Shown in pieces: positions 42,465 through 50,100 of a stretch of 64,000 nucleotides of DNA. Numbering within the stretch: position 1 is the first letter of the stretch; the number at the start of each line of letters is the position of its first letter. The translations under genes and the position numbers were made by a program. The stretch is from CAZFPA01 sp964520975. Lineage in GTDB: Bacteria; Bacillota; Negativicutes; Selenomonadales; Selenomonadaceae. The stretch lies in the NCBI GenBank assembly GCA_964520975.1, contig CAZFPA010000003.1:30067-94066 (forward strand), given 5' to 3'. The notes under the pieces are model-generated. The model was not told the origin of the DNA. It was given only the letters and a program-made list of their open reading frames with translations, and did no database searches.

Positions 42465-43015
42465 ATGAGAGGGATATGTAAAAGTTTAGGTATGTTGGCA
42501 TTAGGAGCTATGGTATTCAGTGGTACAGCATTGGGAGGCGTGAGTGTGAGTGAGGCCGCTTCGCAGCAGCCGCCGCAGATGGAGCAGCAGAATGGCCAGC
42601 AGCCACCTGCACAGCACAATGACAAGCAGCACAAGAAAGACCACAAGAACAAGGCGGGAAATGTGCAGAAGGATAAGCAGCGTCCGCCGATGAACCAGCA
42701 GGGCCGCGAGGATCAGAACCAGCAGGGCCGTCAGGACCAGCAGGGTCATATGGATCAGAATAAAAAACCGGAGCAGAAGCCGGATCNNNNNNNNNNNNNN
42801 NNNNNNNNNNNNNNNNNNNNNNNNNNNNNNNNNNNNNNNNNNNNNNNNNNNNNNNNNNNNNNNNNNNNNNNNNNNNNNNNNNNNNNCAGGACCAGCAGGG
42901 TCATATGGATCAGAATAAAAAACCGGAGCAGAAGCCGGATCAGAACCAGCAGCCGCCGCAGGATCAGCAGCAACAGCCGCAGGATACAGATCGTCCGGCA
43001 GCGCCGCAGGAATAA
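42465..43015 (+). CDS. Exported Gln/Lys/Asp/Pro-rich low-complexity protein, interrupted by an assembly gap
   Basis: A protein with a signal peptide (MRGICKSLGM, hydrophobic core, cut near SEAAS) and a mature part made almost wholly of Q, D, K, N, P, G and H. The ATG at 42465 follows AAGAAAGGG. The sequence is broken by 100 N at 42787-42886. With N counted literally the frame is lost, but the exact 55-bp repeat on both sides restores one continuous frame of 131 residues if the copies are merged, ending at TAA 43013-43015. The true repeat number is unknown. Function unknown; an envelope or metal-binding role would be speculation. Confidence 0.75.
42732..42941 (+). repeat. Identical 55-bp segments flanking a 100-N gap
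   Basis: Bases 42732-42786 and 42887-42941 are identical (starting CAGGACCAGCAGGG and ending CCGGATC) and encode a QDQQGHMDQNKKPEQKPD unit. Between them are exactly 100 N, a standard placeholder. The copies may be the overlapping ends of two contigs or true tandem repeats. Confidence 0.85.
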
Positions 43016-43021
43016 AATAAA

Positions 43022-43067
43022 ACTGGGAGCCATCCACCAAAATGGATGCTCCCAGTTATTTTTTTAC
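43022..43067. terminator. Bidirectional terminator
   Basis: ACTGGGAGC.ATCCA and TGGAT.GCTCCCAGT pair; AT-rich runs lie on both sides, between convergent genes. Confidence 0.88.
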
Positions 43068-43768
43068 GCGTTTTGATTCTTTTTTGCAGCCCGTCGTTCA
43101 TAGAGCCAAAAGCCGGCGATGAGGGCGAGTGCACAGATTGTTACGACAATGAGACGATAGGGGTTCTGGTCGATGGTCATCGCATCATGTCCGATCATGG
43201 CCTCCAGGGCTGTTGAGGGGAATTTGCCGATGAGCGAGGCCAGCACATAGTCGAACAGGCTGATCTGACTCACCGCGCCCAGGGCATTGAGGATGCCGGA
43301 GGGGAAATACGGAACGGTACGGGCGATGAGCATGACCTTGAAGCCATTCTTGCCGCTGAAGCTGTCAATTTTTTTCAGAGAGGCATGCTTGGCAATGACA
43401 CCCTCGGCAGCATCGCGGAACAGGAAGCGCATGAGCAGGAAGCTCAGTGTCACCCCGACGGTCTCTGCCAGCCAGGCCAGGATGATGCCCGGCACTATGC
43501 CGAAAATCAGTGCGTTGGCGGCGGAAAAGATAATCGCCGGCGGAAAGCCAATGGCGTTCACGACGAGCACGAGCCAGAAGCTGAAGAACATGGCCCAGGG
43601 GCCAAAGGACTTGATGTAGTCCGCTGTCTGCTGCATATCACCGCTGAGCAGGACACGCCAAAGCTCGGAGAAGAAGGCCGGATTCAGCAGATAGATGATG
43701 AAGAGCAAAGCAAATAATAAAAAGATAGCACCCAGCTTTATTGTCCAGGTAGATTTCGTTAATTTCAT
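43064..43768 (-). CDS. TVP38/TMEM64 (DedA-like) family membrane protein
   Basis: A 234-residue inner-membrane protein with about five hydrophobic segments of the SNARE-associated/VTT domain family. The hallmark is the re-entrant segment with FGIVPGIILAWLAETVG and the later RTVPYFPSGILNALGAVS. Members act in envelope lipid homeostasis, possibly as lipid scramblases, but bacterial roles remain loosely defined. GGAGGATGATCT precedes the ATG on this strand. It is monocistronic. Confidence 0.87.
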   Translation of the reverse strand: MKLTKSTWTIKLGAIFLLFALLFIIYLLNPAFFSELWRVLLSGDMQQTADYIKSFGPWAMFFSFWLVLVVNAIGFPPAIIFSAANALIFGIVPGIILAWLAETVGVTLSFLLMRFLFRDAAEGVIAKHASLKKIDSFSGKNGFKVMLIARTVPYFPSGILNALGAVSQISLFDYVLASLIGKFPSTALEAMIGHDAMTIDQNPYRLIVVTICALALIAGFWLYERRAAKKNQNA

Positions 43769-43929
43769 AGATCATCCTCCTAAAAAACTGTTTTCATTAT
43801 AGCATGCTTAGCTGGAAATCGTCTGCAGAAAATTTATCGAGGATGCTTCCCTGTTTCTCTGTTTACAAGTTGACAGGTGAGTGGAAAAGCGGTAGGATAG
43901 TTTCTATAGTTTTCAGGAGGCGGTAGGAT

Positions 43930-44403
43930 ATGGCGATTGAGCGGGTTCGGGCGTATTTCCGGCAATGGGATATGGAGCAGCGGATACAGGAATTCGCTGT
44001 GTCCAGTGCGACGGTAGAGCTGGCAGCCGAGGCCCTGGGGTGTGAGGGGAAGCGCATTGCGAAATCCCTGTCCCTGCAGGATGGCGATGGTGCGGTGCTC
44101 GTAGTGGCGGCAGGGGATGCACGCATCGATAATCATAAATTCAAGGAGGCCTTTGGCTTCAAGCCGAAGATGCTCAAGCCCGATCAGGTGGAGCCGCGCA
44201 TCGGCCATGCAATCGGCGGCGTTTGTCCGTTCGCTGTTTCAGCGGATGTGCCGGTTTATCTCGATGTATCGATGCGGCGCTTCGCTACGGTGTTTCCTGC
44301 CTGTGGCAGTGCCAACAGTGCGATTGAGCTCACCCTTGCTGAGCTGGAGAAATATTCGCAGGCTGAAAAGTGGGTGGATGTCTGTAAGGCTTGGCAGCAA
44401 TGA
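43930..44403 (+). CDS. YbaK/EbsC-type aminoacyl-tRNA deacylase
   Basis: A 157-residue protein of the YbaK/ProX editing family that hydrolyses mischarged tRNA, classically Cys-tRNA(Pro). The fold's conserved points are GKRIAKSLSL (with the catalytic-site Lys), IGGVCPF and the final PACGSANSAIEL. A CAGGAGG site precedes the ATG. It is transcribed away from the TVP38 gene and has its own terminator. The exact tRNA substrate is not certain. Confidence 0.88.
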   Translation: MAIERVRAYFRQWDMEQRIQEFAVSSATVELAAEALGCEGKRIAKSLSLQDGDGAVLVVAAGDARIDNHKFKEAFGFKPKMLKPDQVEPRIGHAIGGVCPFAVSADVPVYLDVSMRRFATVFPACGSANSAIELTLAELEKYSQAEKWVDVCKAWQQ

Positions 44404-44457
44404 AATAATTTGCTATAATTGCTGTGATAAAGAATAATTTTATATGGGATTTTTTAG

Positions 44458-44496
44458 GCGGAGTCTGTTCAAAGCGGGCTCCGTCTATTCTTTTTT
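44458..44496 (+). terminator. Terminator after the deacylase gene
   Basis: GGCGGAGTC and GGCTCCGTC pair with two wobbles and run into TATTCTTTTTT. Confidence 0.8.
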
Positions 44497-44539
44497 CGAA
44501 GCCAGGCAGGCCCTGTGAAATCCCGGGGAGGGCGTACTT

Positions 44540-45823
44540 ATGAATCAAACAGTATTAGCCGGCATCATTTTTGTCGGCATGTATCTCGTCATCGTTTCCG
44601 AAAAAATCCATCGTACCATTGCGGCCATGCTGGGCGCGGTGCTGATGATTGCCTGCGGTATCCTTACGGAGGAGCAGGCGCTGCATCATATTGATTTCAA
44701 CACGCTGGGCCTGCTGGTCGGCATGATGATGATCGTCGCGGTTACCAGCCGGACGGGCCTCTTTAATTACGCGGCCGTCTGGGCCGCAAAAAAGGCGCAG
44801 GCTAGGCCCGTGCGTATCCTTATTTACCTGGCTGTGCTCACGGCGGTCTTGTCCGCATTTCTTGACAATGTGACGACGGTGCTGCTCATTGTGCCGGTGA
44901 CCTTCGAGATCACGCGCAAGCTGCGGGTGAATCCCATGCCGTATCTGCTGCTGCAGATCCTGGCATCTAATATTGGCGGGACGGCGACGCTTATCGGCGA
45001 TCCCCCGAATATCATGATCGGCAGCGCGGTGAAGGAGCTGACCTTTGCGGCCTTCATTGAGAATCTTACGCTTATTGCGGCCATTGACCTCGTTGCGGTG
45101 GTCGCGATCTTCGCGCTGCTGTATCGGCGTGAGCTGCATACGAAGCCCGATCTGGCAGCTGAGATCATGCAGCTGGATGCCAAAAAGGAAATCAAGGACT
45201 GGCCGCTGCTCTATCGCTGTCTGCTGGTGCTGGCACTTACAATCACCGGCTTTTTCACTCATGCGGCGCTGGGGATGGAGTCCTCTGTGATTGCCTTGGC
45301 GGGAGCCTTCTTTTTGCTGCTCATTGCGGGGAAAAAGCGCTCGTTGGCTGAATACGCGCTGCGTCAGGTTGAATGGACGACGATATTTTTCTTTATCGGG
45401 CTGTTCGCGGCGGTGGGCGCACTGGTAGAGACGGGAATCATCCGGCAGGCGGCTGTGGCTGCGATGGAGCTCACCGGTGGCGATACGGTGAGGACCTCCT
45501 TCCTGGTGCTCTGGCTCAGTGCAATCGTGTCTTCGGTTCTCGACAATATCCCGTTTGTAGCGACGATGATTCCTTTGGTCCAGGATATGGGAAGCCTGGG
45601 CTCAATGAATCTTGAACCCATCTGGTGGAGCCTGTCTCTGGGCGCCTGCCTGGGCGGCAACGGGACACTCATCGGGGCTTCGGCAAATCTGATTACGGCC
45701 GGGCTGGCCGCGGAGCGGGGCGTTGAGATTACCTTTCTGCGCTATCTGAAGGTGGGCTTTCCGCTCATGCTGCTCACTGTATTTTTGTCGATGATCTATA
45801 TATATTTGCGTTATTTAATGTGA
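44540..45823 (+). CDS. ArsB/NhaD-type ion transporter
   Basis: A 427-residue integral membrane protein of the ion-transporter superfamily, with about eleven helices in two similar halves. Signature regions are DNVTTVLLIVPVTFEI and GGTATLIGDPPNIMIG in the first half and VSSVLDNIPFVATMIPL with GGNGTLIGASANLI in the second. This pattern fits ArsB-like arsenite or anion pumps and NhaD-type Na+/H+ antiporters; the sequence does not decide between them. No arsenic genes are adjacent. GGGGAGGG precedes the ATG, and a terminator follows the gene. Confidence 0.88.
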   Translation: MNQTVLAGIIFVGMYLVIVSEKIHRTIAAMLGAVLMIACGILTEEQALHHIDFNTLGLLVGMMMIVAVTSRTGLFNYAAVWAAKKAQARPVRILIYLAVLTAVLSAFLDNVTTVLLIVPVTFEITRKLRVNPMPYLLLQILASNIGGTATLIGDPPNIMIGSAVKELTFAAFIENLTLIAAIDLVAVVAIFALLYRRELHTKPDLAAEIMQLDAKKEIKDWPLLYRCLLVLALTITGFFTHAALGMESSVIALAGAFFLLLIAGKKRSLAEYALRQVEWTTIFFFIGLFAAVGALVETGIIRQAAVAAMELTGGDTVRTSFLVLWLSAIVSSVLDNIPFVATMIPLVQDMGSLGSMNLEPIWWSLSLGACLGGNGTLIGASANLITAGLAAERGVEITFLRYLKVGFPLMLLTVFLSMIYIYLRYLM

Positions 45824-45834
45824 GAAACTGACAG

Positions 45835-45881
45835 ACTCCTGCCAAAGAAAAAATATTTTTCGCTGGCAGGAGTTTGCTTTT
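45835..45881 (+). terminator. Terminator after the transporter gene
   Basis: ACTCCTGCCA and TGGCAGGAGT pair, with an inner AAAAATATTTTT, then TTGCTTTTG. Confidence 0.85.
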
Positions 45882-45996
45882 GCCGGGTAGAAGTCTATAC
45901 CTCGGACAAGGAGTCCCTCTGCAGCTACACTTCGTGGGTGCAGAATGGCATGAAGGGCCTGCGGGGGCAGGCGAATATGGATTTGGAGGTTGTGTC
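45882..45996 (+). other. Leader before the DUF4321 gene with two hairpins
   Basis: CTGCA/TGCAG (near 45920-45944) and GCCTGC-GGGG-GCAGGC (near 45958-45973) can form stable hairpins. I recognise no known RNA family. An open frame covers the region but begins without a ribosome site. Confidence 0.35.
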
Positions 45997-46266
45997 TTGA
46001 GTAAATTTGGCAGAAACTACGGGATGTGTATCCTCTTTGTTGTAGTCGGGGCAATCCTGGGAGGAATATTAGGGGAACTCATTCGGGGCATGGACGCGAT
46101 GCAGGGGCTGGTTCCTTACCTGGTGCATACGTATCCGGTTTTTGATATGGAGCCCGCGACGATCAATCTCTATGTAATCAAGCTTACCATAGGTTTTTCT
46201 TTCGCTCCGAATCTCATGAGCATTTTGGGCATTGTGTTGGCGGTATTCTTGTTCCGCCGTTATTGA
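45997..46266 (+). CDS. DUF4321 small membrane protein
   Basis: An 89-residue protein with two membrane helices (about 9-30 and 66-87) and a hydrophilic middle. It matches my memory of the DUF4321 family of Firmicutes, of unknown function, often found next to maf and the mre cluster, as here. The start is a TTG at 45997, 6 bases after GGAGGT; the longer frame to 45874 lacks a site. It is the first gene of the maf-radC-mre block. Confidence 0.78.
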   Translation: MSKFGRNYGMCILFVVVGAILGGILGELIRGMDAMQGLVPYLVHTYPVFDMEPATINLYVIKLTIGFSFAPNLMSILGIVLAVFLFRRY

Positions 46267-46279
46267 TGGAGGCGGATTC

Positions 46280-46909
46280 GTGATTATTTTGGCATCTGCA
46301 TCGCCGCGCCGTCAGGAGCTTTTGCAGCAGATCGGCTGCGTGTTCCAGGTGGTTGTGAGCCATGCTGAGGAAGAAAAGGGACAGCATATCGACCCGGAGG
46401 AACTGGTACAGGGAAATGCGCATCGGAAGGCGGCCGCCGTAGCTGCCGGGCACCCGGAACATCCGGTACTTGGCGCAGATACGGTCGTTGCCCTGGATGG
46501 ACATATATACGGCAAGCCGCGGAATGCGGATGAAGCCTGTCAGATGCTGGCAAGGCTTTCCGGGCGAACACACCGGGTGTCTACCGGTATTGCGCTGGTC
46601 TGGAAGGATACCTGCTGGCGGGCAGTGGAAACGACGGAGGTGACCTTCGCTCCGATGAGTGCCGCGGAGATTGCGGCCTATGCCGCGACAGGCGAACCGC
46701 TTGATAAAGCCGGTGCCTATGCGGTACAGGGCCGGGCGGCGGCATTTATCGAGGGAATCCGGGGATCGTATTCCAATGTTGTCGGTCTGCCGCTTCATTG
46801 CTTGTGCATGCTTGCCCGGAAAGCGGGGATTGATCTGTATGGCGACGATGGTAAGGGATCTTCCACTGACGGAACGGCCGCGCGAGAGACTGCTGACAAG
46901 CGGCCCTGA
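46280..46909 (+). CDS. maf: Maf family nucleoside triphosphate pyrophosphatase
   Basis: Hydrolyses non-canonical or modified nucleotides such as dTTP/UTP to monophosphates and pyrophosphate; linked to septum control in Bacillus. The 209-residue protein starts at a GTG and shows the Maf signature ILASASPRRQELL, then GADTVVALDG and YGKPRNADEA. GGAGGCGG stands upstream. The radC start lies 71 bases inside its 3' end. Confidence 0.94.
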   Translation: MIILASASPRRQELLQQIGCVFQVVVSHAEEEKGQHIDPEELVQGNAHRKAAAVAAGHPEHPVLGADTVVALDGHIYGKPRNADEACQMLARLSGRTHRVSTGIALVWKDTCWRAVETTEVTFAPMSAAEIAAYAATGEPLDKAGAYAVQGRAAAFIEGIRGSYSNVVGLPLHCLCMLARKAGIDLYGDDGKGSSTDGTAARETADKRP

Positions 46910-47528
46910 AAGCCTCAGCAATGTGGAACTGCTGGCGATTCTGCTGCGCACCGGAACGCATGAGGATTCCGTGCTGCATTTGGCGGAAAGGGTACTGAGC
47001 AGTCTGCAGGATAGGGGCCTGCCGGGCTTTACGGACATGGCGCCGGAGGAGCTGGCGGGTATTCATGGAATCGGCGGGGCCAAGGCCGCAACCGTGCTGG
47101 CCGCGGTGGAGCTTGGCCGGCGCCTGAGTGAAAGGACCACGGAGCGGCGTGTGGTGATCCACGGTCCGGAGGATGCGGCGAACTACGCACTGCCGCGGTT
47201 TCGTTATGAGCGCCGGGAGCATTTTTCGGTTATGCTGTTGAACACGAAGAATCATGTGCTGGCAATGCCGGTTATTTCCATTGGCAGCCTTACAGCCTCC
47301 ATCGTGCATCCGCGCGAGGTGTTTTGTGAGGCTATTCGCCATGCGGCAGCCAGCATGATCCTTTTTCACAATCATCCCAGCGGCGATCCTTCGCCGAGCC
47401 GGGAGGATATCGCGGTGACCGAACGCCTGGTAAAGGCCGGTAAGATTATGGATATACCGGTACTGGATCATATTATTCTCGGAGATATGAAATATATTAG
47501 CCTAAAAGAGAAAGGTATGGTAAAATAA
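46839..47528 (+). CDS. radC: RadC family JAB-domain protein
   Basis: A 229-residue protein with an N-terminal helix-hairpin-helix region (ELAGIHGIGGAKAATVLAA) and a C-terminal JAMM/JAB domain with the metal motif HNHPSGDPSPSRED. Its historical link to DNA repair is doubtful and the biochemical role is unresolved. The start at 46839 (GCGGGGA 9 bases upstream) puts 71 bases inside maf, in another frame; a start at 46848 is an alternative. This maf-radC-mreBCD order is widespread in Firmicutes. Confidence 0.93.
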   Translation: MATMVRDLPLTERPRERLLTSGPESLSNVELLAILLRTGTHEDSVLHLAERVLSSLQDRGLPGFTDMAPEELAGIHGIGGAKAATVLAAVELGRRLSERTTERRVVIHGPEDAANYALPRFRYERREHFSVMLLNTKNHVLAMPVISIGSLTASIVHPREVFCEAIRHAAASMILFHNHPSGDPSPSREDIAVTERLVKAGKIMDIPVLDHIILGDMKYISLKEKGMVK

Positions 47529-47567
47529 CAGTATTCTGTTTAAATATGAAGGGAGTTTTTTTGAGAA

Positions 47568-48608
47568 ATGTGGAATCTGTTTGGTGGTTTATCACATGAT
47601 ATGGGTATTGACTTGGGAACAGCGAACACGCTCGTGCATGTCAAGGGCAAGGGAATCGTCCTGCGTGAGCCGTCCGTTGTAGCTATAAAGAGTGAAAATG
47701 GCGAGGTGCTGGCGGTTGGTGAAGAGGCCAAGCGCATGATCGGTCGTACGCCGGGCAGCATCATCGCTATTCGTCCGATGAAGGACGGTGTCATTGCCGA
47801 TTTTGATGTAACGCAGGCAATGCTCAAGTACTTCATCCGCAAGGCGATGAACACGAAGTCGTTCGTGCGCCCGCGCGTCGTGGTCGGCGTTCCGTCGGGT
47901 GTCACAGAGGTGGAGAAGCGTGCGGTCATCGATGCAGCGCAGCAGGCTGGAGCCCGCGAGGCATACCTCATCGAGGAACCGATGGCGGCTGCGATCGGTG
48001 CGGGACTGCCGGTTGAAGAAGCTACCGGCAGCATGGTTGTCGACATCGGTGGCGGTACGACCGAGATCGCTGTAATCTCTCTCGGCGGCATCGTAACGAG
48101 CCGTTCCATCCGCATTGGCGGCGATGAGATGGATTCGTCCATTGTGCAGTACATCAAGCGCATGTACAACCTCATGATCGGTGAGCGTACAGCAGAGGAG
48201 ATCAAGATTACAATCGGTTCGGCAATCGTGCGTCCGGAAGCGGATAAGACGATGGACATCCGTGGCCGCGATCTCGTGAGCGGTCTGCCGAAGACCCTGA
48301 ACATCAAGGCCAGCGAAATCCGTGATGCACTCAATGAGCCTATCTACAAGATCATTGATGCCGTAAAGGGAACGTTGGAGAAAACTCCGCCGGAGCTGGC
48401 AGCTGATGTCATGGATCATGGCATCATGATGACAGGCGGTGGCGCACTGCTCACGAACCTGGATAAGCTCCTGAGCCATGAAACGGGCATGCCGGTCCTC
48501 GTAGCGGAGGACGCGCTTTCCTGCGTTGGTGAAGGAACGGGAAAATCGCTGGAGAATATCGAGCTTCTTAAGCGTGTTGTGATGACCTCGAAGAAGCTGA
48601 GATCATGA
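47568..48608 (+). CDS. mreB: Rod shape-determining protein MreB
   Basis: A bacterial actin of 346 residues that forms membrane-bound filaments directing lateral wall synthesis. Nucleotide-site motifs are DLGTANTLV (phosphate 1), VVDIGGGTTEIAVIS (phosphate 2) and MTGGGALL (adenosine). The ATG at 47568 has GAAGGGAG 14-20 bases upstream, a rather long distance. mreC follows with a 4-base overlap. It works with MreC, MreD, PBP2 and RodA, all encoded downstream. Confidence 0.98.
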   Translation: MWNLFGGLSHDMGIDLGTANTLVHVKGKGIVLREPSVVAIKSENGEVLAVGEEAKRMIGRTPGSIIAIRPMKDGVIADFDVTQAMLKYFIRKAMNTKSFVRPRVVVGVPSGVTEVEKRAVIDAAQQAGAREAYLIEEPMAAAIGAGLPVEEATGSMVVDIGGGTTEIAVISLGGIVTSRSIRIGGDEMDSSIVQYIKRMYNLMIGERTAEEIKITIGSAIVRPEADKTMDIRGRDLVSGLPKTLNIKASEIRDALNEPIYKIIDAVKGTLEKTPPELAADVMDHGIMMTGGGALLTNLDKLLSHETGMPVLVAEDALSCVGEGTGKSLENIELLKRVVMTSKKLRS

Positions 48609-49549
48609 GCAGAGTGAGACGGGACCGGGATTCCGGTCGAAAGGTATGGGTACTTGTTTTTGTCGTAATCAGTGTTTTTTGCATCATCTTTTTTGCAGCA
48701 CGCGGCAGATTTACAGTGCCTTTCAGCAGTCGGGCTGCAACGACTGTCCTGGCTCCATTTCAGCGTGTTACTTCCTGGGTCGGAAGCCAGGTGAACTATG
48801 TTACCTCGAATATCTGGGAAATCGTCACGGTCCATCAGCAGAACAAGATGCTGCGCAGCGAGGTTGTACAGCTGCGGACACAGAACCTGCAGGCCAGCGA
48901 GTTTGCGGCGGAGAATGAACGGCTGCGTGCACTGCTCGGCTACAAACAGAGCGTGCCGCAGTTCGATCTGGTGGCTGCCCGTGTCATTGGACGGGAAATG
49001 GCAGCCTGGACGAGTATGATCATCATCGATCGGGGAACACAGGATGGTGTGAATAAGGATATGGCGGTTGTCACGGAAAAGGGCCTTGTTGGTACCGTCG
49101 TCGAGGCATCCCCAAATTCATCGAAGGTACAGCTGCTGCTGGACCCGCGCTCGGCAGTCGGCACGCTCGTGCAGCGGCCGGAATCCCGTGTCGCCGGAAT
49201 CGTCGAGGGCAATCCATCGGATCCGATGATGCCGCGGATGATCAATATTCCCCGCAATGCCGATGTCGTTGAGGGGGACACAATCGTGACCTCAGGCTTT
49301 GGGGGCATCTATCCGAAGGGCCTCATTGTCGGTACGGTCAGCGATGTCCAGAATGACAGCGGCGGTCTGTTGAAGATTGCGATTCTTGATCCGGCCGTCG
49401 ATTTTCAGAAATTGGAAGATGTGGCGGTGATTGTGACTTCCCGTGAGGCACCCCCGGCGCCGCTGACGCCACCGCAGCAGACACCGGGAACGGAGACAGC
49501 TCCGGATGGGACAGCGCTGTCGGATAGTACGGCAGGTGCACAGCCATGA
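48605..49549 (+). CDS. mreC: Rod shape-determining protein MreC
   Basis: A bitopic membrane protein of 314 residues: basic N-terminus, one membrane helix (about 16-34), a coiled coil with repeated Leu/Gln (about 75-110) and two beta-barrel periplasmic domains with MIIIDRGTQDGV and the GEGDTIVTSGFGGIYPKG-like segment. The C-terminal 40 residues are Pro/Thr-rich. It scaffolds PBP2 and links it to MreB. The start codon overlaps the mreB stop (ATGA), as does the mreD start with its own stop. Confidence 0.96.
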   Translation: MSRVRRDRDSGRKVWVLVFVVISVFCIIFFAARGRFTVPFSSRAATTVLAPFQRVTSWVGSQVNYVTSNIWEIVTVHQQNKMLRSEVVQLRTQNLQASEFAAENERLRALLGYKQSVPQFDLVAARVIGREMAAWTSMIIIDRGTQDGVNKDMAVVTEKGLVGTVVEASPNSSKVQLLLDPRSAVGTLVQRPESRVAGIVEGNPSDPMMPRMINIPRNADVVEGDTIVTSGFGGIYPKGLIVGTVSDVQNDSGGLLKIAILDPAVDFQKLEDVAVIVTSREAPPAPLTPPQQTPGTETAPDGTALSDSTAGAQP

Positions 49550-50040
49550 GGAATTTCTTGATTTGGGGCGGCCTGTTGTGCGGTGCCTATGTGGTGCAGT
49601 CGGCATTCCTGCCGCTGATTTTCTATCATGGCATCGGCCCGGACCTGCTGCTGCTCATTGTGGTTTCCTTCGGCTTTTTGCGGGGCAGCCGCATGGGCAT
49701 CTTTATGGGCTTTTTAGCGGGCCTCTTGCAGGATCTGGCAACCGGAACCTTTTTCGGTATGGATATTTTCAGCCGGATGCTTATCGGTGCCTGTTGTGGT
49801 ATCTTCTCCAACCGGGTATTCAAAGAGCAGTTCTTTTTGCCGATATTTTCCTCGCTCGCAGCAACGGTGATGAACTATTTAATTTTAGCGGTGGTTGTGT
49901 TATTATTAGGATATCGCTTTAATCCGATACTTCATCTGCAGATGTTTTTGCTGCCGATGCTTTGTTATAACGTTTTGTTTGCCTGGCCGGTGCATTTGAT
50001 CGTGCATTGGATCTGCGACAAAACTGCGGAAAAAAAATAG
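49546..50040 (+). CDS. mreD: Rod shape-determining protein MreD
   Basis: A 164-residue polytopic membrane protein with about five helices, the third member of the Mre complex. It shows the family's GPDLLLLIVVSFGFLRGSRMG and GFLAGLLQDLATGTFFGMD segments. It overlaps mreC by 4 bases. A hairpin at 50051-50075 separates it from mrdA. Confidence 0.93.
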   Translation: MRNFLIWGGLLCGAYVVQSAFLPLIFYHGIGPDLLLLIVVSFGFLRGSRMGIFMGFLAGLLQDLATGTFFGMDIFSRMLIGACCGIFSNRVFKEQFFLPIFSSLAATVMNYLILAVVVLLLGYRFNPILHLQMFLLPMLCYNVLFAWPVHLIVHWICDKTAEKK

Positions 50041-50049
50041 TTTGGTATG

Positions 50050-50080
50050 GTTAAGGCACCTTGGAATAGGTGCCTTACTT
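50050..50080 (+). terminator. Hairpin between mreD and mrdA, possible attenuator
   Basis: TAAGGCACC and GGTGCCTTA pair around TTGGAATA, followed by CTTCTTG, a poor T-run. It may give partial termination or protect the mRNA. Confidence 0.45.
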
Positions 50081-50100
50081 CTTGAGTGGGAGAGATTTCT

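Noticed and set aside
42887..43076. Arg/Ser-rich tail after the N gap when the N run is counted literally
   Set aside because: It is a frame shift created by the placeholder length; the repeat unit on both sides defines the true frame ending at 43015.
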